Shown here: positions 60,300 through 64,000 of the stretch, in pieces
Numbering within the stretch: the stretch's first letter is position 1
How the letters are laid out: every line of letters starts with the position of its first letter
NCBI GenBank assembly: GCA_019915135.1
Contig: JAHLMK010000003.1
Span: 930,001 to 994,000, forward strand
DNA: 64,000 nt
From: Strobilurus pachycystidiatus
Taxonomy: Eukaryota > Basidiomycota > Agaricomycetes > Agaricales > Physalacriaceae
Direction of reading: 5' to 3'
Notes under the pieces: model-generated
Told to the model about the DNA's origin: nothing
What the model saw: the letters and a program-made list of their open reading frames with translations, nothing else
The model's database searches: none
Translations under genes and position numbers: made by a program

Positions 60300-60440
60300 C
60301 GTCTTGGGCTGGACCTATACTGTTCTCCGTCTCACCCGACTGAAGAGTCTTCTTCATGCAGTCATCTGTTCCAGAAGCTTGAGATTCGATTGCCCGTGAA
60401 TACGTGAGTCGTATGCTCATTCTACTCAGCAACGAGACAC
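60300..60440 (+). repeat. Duplicated segment, copy 2
   Basis: Direct repeat of 59,335-59,470, ~965 bp downstream. No peptide gene follows it: after TTCTACTCAG the TATA box and signal-peptide frame are missing. Confidence 0.7.
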
Positions 60441-60734
60441 GAACAATACCCAAGAGGCCCTCGAAGGCCTTGTTCATCTAAGTCACCGACACCAACCAGA
60501 GGTTCGAGAGCGGCTCCTCAGTAAGGTGCGGCAGCAAACAGAGCAATGGCAAAGCCGCGTGAGTCGTTAGAGTCACAAATGTCGATTATGATGGTACTTC
60601 CAGCCAAAAGAAGAGGACTTGATGCGAGAACGCCACAGATAAAGCGACAAGTTAGTAAGACTTGGGTGTTTGGCGCTACGCTGAGACTGAGGTGGAAGCT
60701 ACTCAGATAGAGGGCGGGTAGACACCAAGCCCAC

Positions 60735-60865
60735 TTTCTTCGAGGCAGTGAAAGACATTCAAAGACACACAGGCAGAGATAGAAGACATTTCATAAGACT
60801 TTTGTGGGTTTTAGGTGAGACAGAACGCGTGAGAGCTCATTGAATGGTTTGGATGATGGGGCAGA
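60735..60865 (+). repeat. Second duplicated segment, copy 2 (overlaps upstream NUP84 Met)
   Basis: Begins TCTTCGAGGCAGTGAAAGAC and ends GATGGGGCAGAG. It reaches past the in-frame ATG at 60,844, so that ATG sits in duplicated, probably non-coding sequence. Confidence 0.75.
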
Positions 60866-60930
60866 GGAAAGAAAGAGTCGCGCACGTGACAGCGCTTCTC
60901 TCAACCCGCTCATCTTCGTTGTCGACAGTG

Positions 60931-63397
60931 ATGACAACGTACAAGGATTATGCGGACGCCTTGCTATGCTTCCAGACCGACCCCGACCTGGAGTCCATCC
61001 TCGACCCGTACTCTGGCTTCGCGCCGAAATTGAAGGAAATTTGTTTACAAGGGCGGGAAGACAGCGATGACCCCGCCGACCAGCAGCTGTTCACCATGGA
61101 GGCGAACACGTGGTCGCTGCTGCAGGCGGTGATTCCTGCGAGGAAAACGGCGCCGCTGGACCTGCCGAGAGCGCGGGAGTTGCACCCGTACACGCCACCA
61201 TCCACGCTCTCGCAGAGTATCATCAATGCATCGCCATTTCTCGGCGAGCTCATCGTCATTCGCGAGTGGCTGCAGGACTCGGCGCCGGATCCGACGTACC
61301 CGGAGGCCACCACGTCGTACTGGAACTTTACAAAGCATCGCATCAACCAGGCGGCGCGTTCAGCGGGGGAGGCGCGGACTGGCCTGATCAAAGAGATGGA
61401 CCCCGACGCGGCATCGAGAGGACAGCTGGCACCAGAGGATATGGTGAGTCTACTTTCTGTAAAGGTCCCTTCATCTTGTTCAATCGTTGTCAGGACTTCG
61501 AAAAACATTTCTGCCAATGCCTCTACACCTTTATTCGCGCAGGAAAATTCAACGATGCCTACCACCTATGCCACCGGACACAGCAGCCTTGGCGAGCAGC
61601 ATCAATACGAGGGTCCAAAGTGTTCCAGTGGCAAACATTGTCCACGGAGGAGGCAGACAAGGCGGAGGATGCTGATGAGGACATGTTGCCCTGGCAAGGG
61701 ACGCGCAAAAGAAACCTCTGGAAATCATCATGCATTCGAGCAGCACTCAGCCAATCCCTTCCCAATCACGACCGGGTCTTATTCGCTGCTCTCGCCCCGT
61801 CAAACCAGACATCCAACATCCTCAAAAGCGCATGCCGCACTTTCCACGACCATCTGTGGGCGTCTATCAATGTCCTATGCGAGGAACGAATATCCGCGGA
61901 GCTGGCCAAGATCCCATCGTTTTGGGAGGGCACTATAGACCGGCCATTGCCTTGGCTCACTGCCGACGAAGAAGATGCAGAGGACGAGGAGTGGACCGAC
62001 GAGAAGCAGCGGGTCCTCCTTGGGATGGACAGTATACGCGTCGAAGACGGTCCTCGTCCCGACGATCCCTTCCACTACACCCAGCTCCGCATAATGCTCA
62101 ACATGACAGTCGAGGTGTTCAACACCTTCGCCAACGGCCTCACACAAGGCTTGTACCCGCAACACTCCCTACCTCCATATATCCGCTTCTTCACCCATCT
62201 CGCGTTGTATTACCAGATGATCTCCCTCCCCGTCCCTGCCGATGCCGTCCAGGTAATCTTGGAGGCATATCTGTCCGTGCTTGAGAGCATGGGCCACAAC
62301 GACCTCATTGCATTGTATGCTGCTGCTTTGGGCGACAACGCCATCACCCGGTATGCCGCGTTCCTCGTCCACTCTGGTATTCATTCGAACCTCGCGGACC
62401 GTCGTGGAGCATTGAACCAGGCGAGACAACATGGTCTGGATGTAGACCGCGTTGCGCTGGCTGCGGCAGAGCAGACTCTCCGGGACGCACTCGCCGTCCT
62501 GCCCATGCCAGTCGGGGATCTTCCGACATTTGGACTGCCTCAACCGCCCACGGACGACCAGATGCTTTTGTTGCGGTCTATCGAATGGACGACGTTCAGC
62601 AAGGCTACGTACCCGACTGCTCTCGAACAATCGAACGTCATATTCCGCTATTTCCTTGGTAGGTTGTATCGCCAGAGGAATAACTCCTGCTAATCAATTT
62701 TTTGTTAAGCTGTGGGACTTCCTTCCCTCGGGCAATCTCTCCTCTCTGTGCTCCCTCCCGATCTCTTCCAATTAGCCGACACAGAACACATGCACTACCG
62801 GCAGTTCCTCTCGCTGTGGGAACTACTCGATACCGCTACAACAGAGCTCTCCAAGTTACACCCCCATGCGAAAGAGGCTATTGGTGCATACCACGTTTGT
62901 ATTCCTCCTTTTTTTCGATTGTCAGGCTGAAAAATCTTCACAGCAAGTACTGGCGGACGCGCGAACAGCTGCCGTGAAGCTCCTAAAGTCTGAATGGCTG
63001 ATTCCAGAGCCCGGTGTCGTGCTTACTAGTAGGCTTTTCTCTTTTGCCCTTGCCCATTGTGCTAATCGGGTCTGCTTCAGTCGATGCCAAAGGTGACATG
63101 GCGCGGATACGGCAAATATACATCCCAGAGATCGTCATGCGTCTGCACAGGCTGTTGTACGCCTCCAGGGCATATGTTCCAGAGTTTGTTCATTTCTTAC
63201 CACACTCGATTGATTCCTCATCCCTTTGTAGAGCTCTTCCAGCGATATTAGAGCTCGTCAACATCATCGCAGACTCGCGATATCACCTCTATGACGACTT
63301 TGAGGATCGGTTGCCTGAATACCTCAAACTTGTGCGGCAAGGTGTACTTGCAACGGTGGAGAATGGGGGTGCTGATCCGTTCCGCTTGCTTGCATAG
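60931..63397 (+). CDS. Nucleoporin NUP84/NUP107
   Basis: Scaffold subunit of the Y-shaped (Nup84/Nup107-160) nuclear pore complex. I start at ATG 60,931 (MTTYKDYADALLCFQTDPDL); an in-frame ATG at 60,844 would add 29 poorly structured residues lying partly in a duplicated spacer. Introns: 61,444-61,493, 62,659-62,709, ~62,898-62,944, ~63,030-63,081 and ~63,183-63,230. Landmarks: YWNFTKHRINQAA, FCQCLYTFIRAGKFNDAYHL, CHRTQQPWRAASIRG, PWQGTRKRNLWK, HDHLWASINVLCEERI, the alpha-helical C-terminal half with LPEYLKLVRQGVL, and stop at 63,397. The WRAA-x-x-x-G and W/KRxLWK motifs are typical of Nup107-family helical repeats. Length ~730 residues fits. Confidence 0.88.
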
Positions 63398-63607
63398 TGC
63401 TCTCATTTTACCACGTTGTATCGTCAAGGTTGTGTATCTGTTATCATACATCGTTTTGCTATCGCTAAACTTAGGGGATCGTATCACAAACTCCCAAGTA
63501 CGAGACTAGACCGCGATTTTGGTATGCTCCGTTCCTCGGCTTGCGAGGTAATCGTCGACCGTCTGCGGATGGTTATGCTTAGCGTTAGCCTCCGGTTGGG
63601 AACAATT

Positions 63608-64000
63608 TTAAAAGCCTCCGCTAACCTTTTGATTGTCCACTCTCCACTTGGACTGACGCCGGATGAACCACTCTAGGGCTGTTGCACCGCTATCCAGGTC
63701 CTTCCCCTCGCTGGACGCGATGATTGCACTCTGAGAGGAAAGGGCTCTAAGGGGGACAGAGTTTCCAGGGCGGGTGAAGAAGACTAGGGACCACCGTTCG
63801 TAGTGGGATTGCTCCTTAGGGGGTGGGAGCACGCGGTGAATGCTGGATTGGAGGATCCCGCCGCTGAGCAGGTTAAGGGCGTCTCCGACGTTGCATATGA
63901 CGTGTCCGGGTAAAGGCTTGGGAGATCAGAAGGGGCGCAGAGTGGCGGGAGCGAATGAGATGAAATACCTTGACATATTTCCAGTGCTCTTGGCCCGGAA
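63608..64000 (-). CDS. 2-oxoglutarate/Fe(II)-dependent oxygenase, C-terminal part (runs off the window)
   Basis: 3' end of an isopenicillin-N-synthase-like dioxygenase; the first exons lie beyond 64,000. The visible part reads QEHWKYVK, an intron (~63,919-63,970, GTATTTCATC to TCCCAAG), then PLPGHVICNVGDALNLLSGG, ILQSSIHRVLPPPKEQ, ERWSLVFFTRPG. The distal iron-ligand His is in SIHRV, and the 2-oxoglutarate-binding Arg with R-x-S is in ERWSLVFF. The substrate cannot be inferred. The stop is at 63,608, after ALEWFIRRQSKWRVDNQK. Confidence 0.8.

Larger units (their letters stand above)
59761..60930. other. Spacer built of local duplications
   Basis: Between the peptide gene and NUP84. It consists largely of the two pairs of direct repeats listed separately, with no convincing ORF, and should hold the NUP84 promoter. 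Confidence 0.5.

Noticed and set aside
61487..62284. Several overlapping ORFs on both strands inside NUP84
   Set aside because: Shadows of the NUP84 exon 2 frame, which carries all the family motifs.

Overview
The window is nuclear DNA of a filamentous basidiomycete, most likely a mushroom-forming agaricomycete. Genes are split by many 45-65 nt introns with GT(A/G)AGT-type donors, CTGAC/CTAAC branch sites and CAG/TAG acceptors. Gene families seen here (MYND proteins, DUF7704, signal-peptide/single-TM proteins with basic juxtamembrane tails) are typical of that class.

Positions 1-38,863 are a direct tandem array of an ~11.1 kb unit: copy A 1-10,910 (left edge cut by the window), B 10,911-22,011, C 22,012-33,067, D 33,068-38,863 (ends inside the unit). 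Each unit, left to right, holds: (i) a TATA box followed by a 2.2-2.4 kb plus-strand stretch of ~10 short introns ending in AATAAA, with no intact reading frame; (ii) on the minus strand, the 5' part of a WD40 gene of the SKI8/WDR61 type; (iii) on the minus strand, a YAP1/PAP1-type oxidative-stress bZIP gene; (iv) a G-rich block with a 25-nt hairpin and a two-repeat telomere-like motif; (v) ~5.2 kb of degenerate sequence with splice signals on both strands. Only the last YAP1 copy (D, 36,838-38,685) is intact. A, B and C share a deletion that removes most of exon 1 and breaks the frame. Different segments of the unit give different copy relationships (A=B versus C=D in YAP1; B=C=D versus A in the TATA unit), which points to unequal crossing-over or gene conversion.

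From 38,864 to 64,000 the sequence is single-copy and gene-dense: ERF4/Golgin A7-type Ras palmitoylation subunit (-), MYND zinc-finger protein (-), nicotinamidase (+), two adjacent Gfd2/YDR514C-like paralogs (-), a membrane-anchored aspartic-protease-like protein without its catalytic Asp motif (+), GCN20/ABCF3 ATPase (-), a single-TM secreted-type protein (+), a DUF7704 membrane protein (-), a tiny secreted Kex2-type repeat peptide (+), nucleoporin NUP84/NUP107 (+) and the 3' part of a 2-oxoglutarate/Fe(II) oxygenase (-).

The most notable items are the YAP1/SKI8-derived array with its multi-intron non-coding-looking unit, the 54-residue Kex2-type repeat peptide precursor at 59,546-59,760, and the predicted pseudo-protease at 49,319-51,330. 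No tRNA, rRNA or CRISPR array was recognised by eye.
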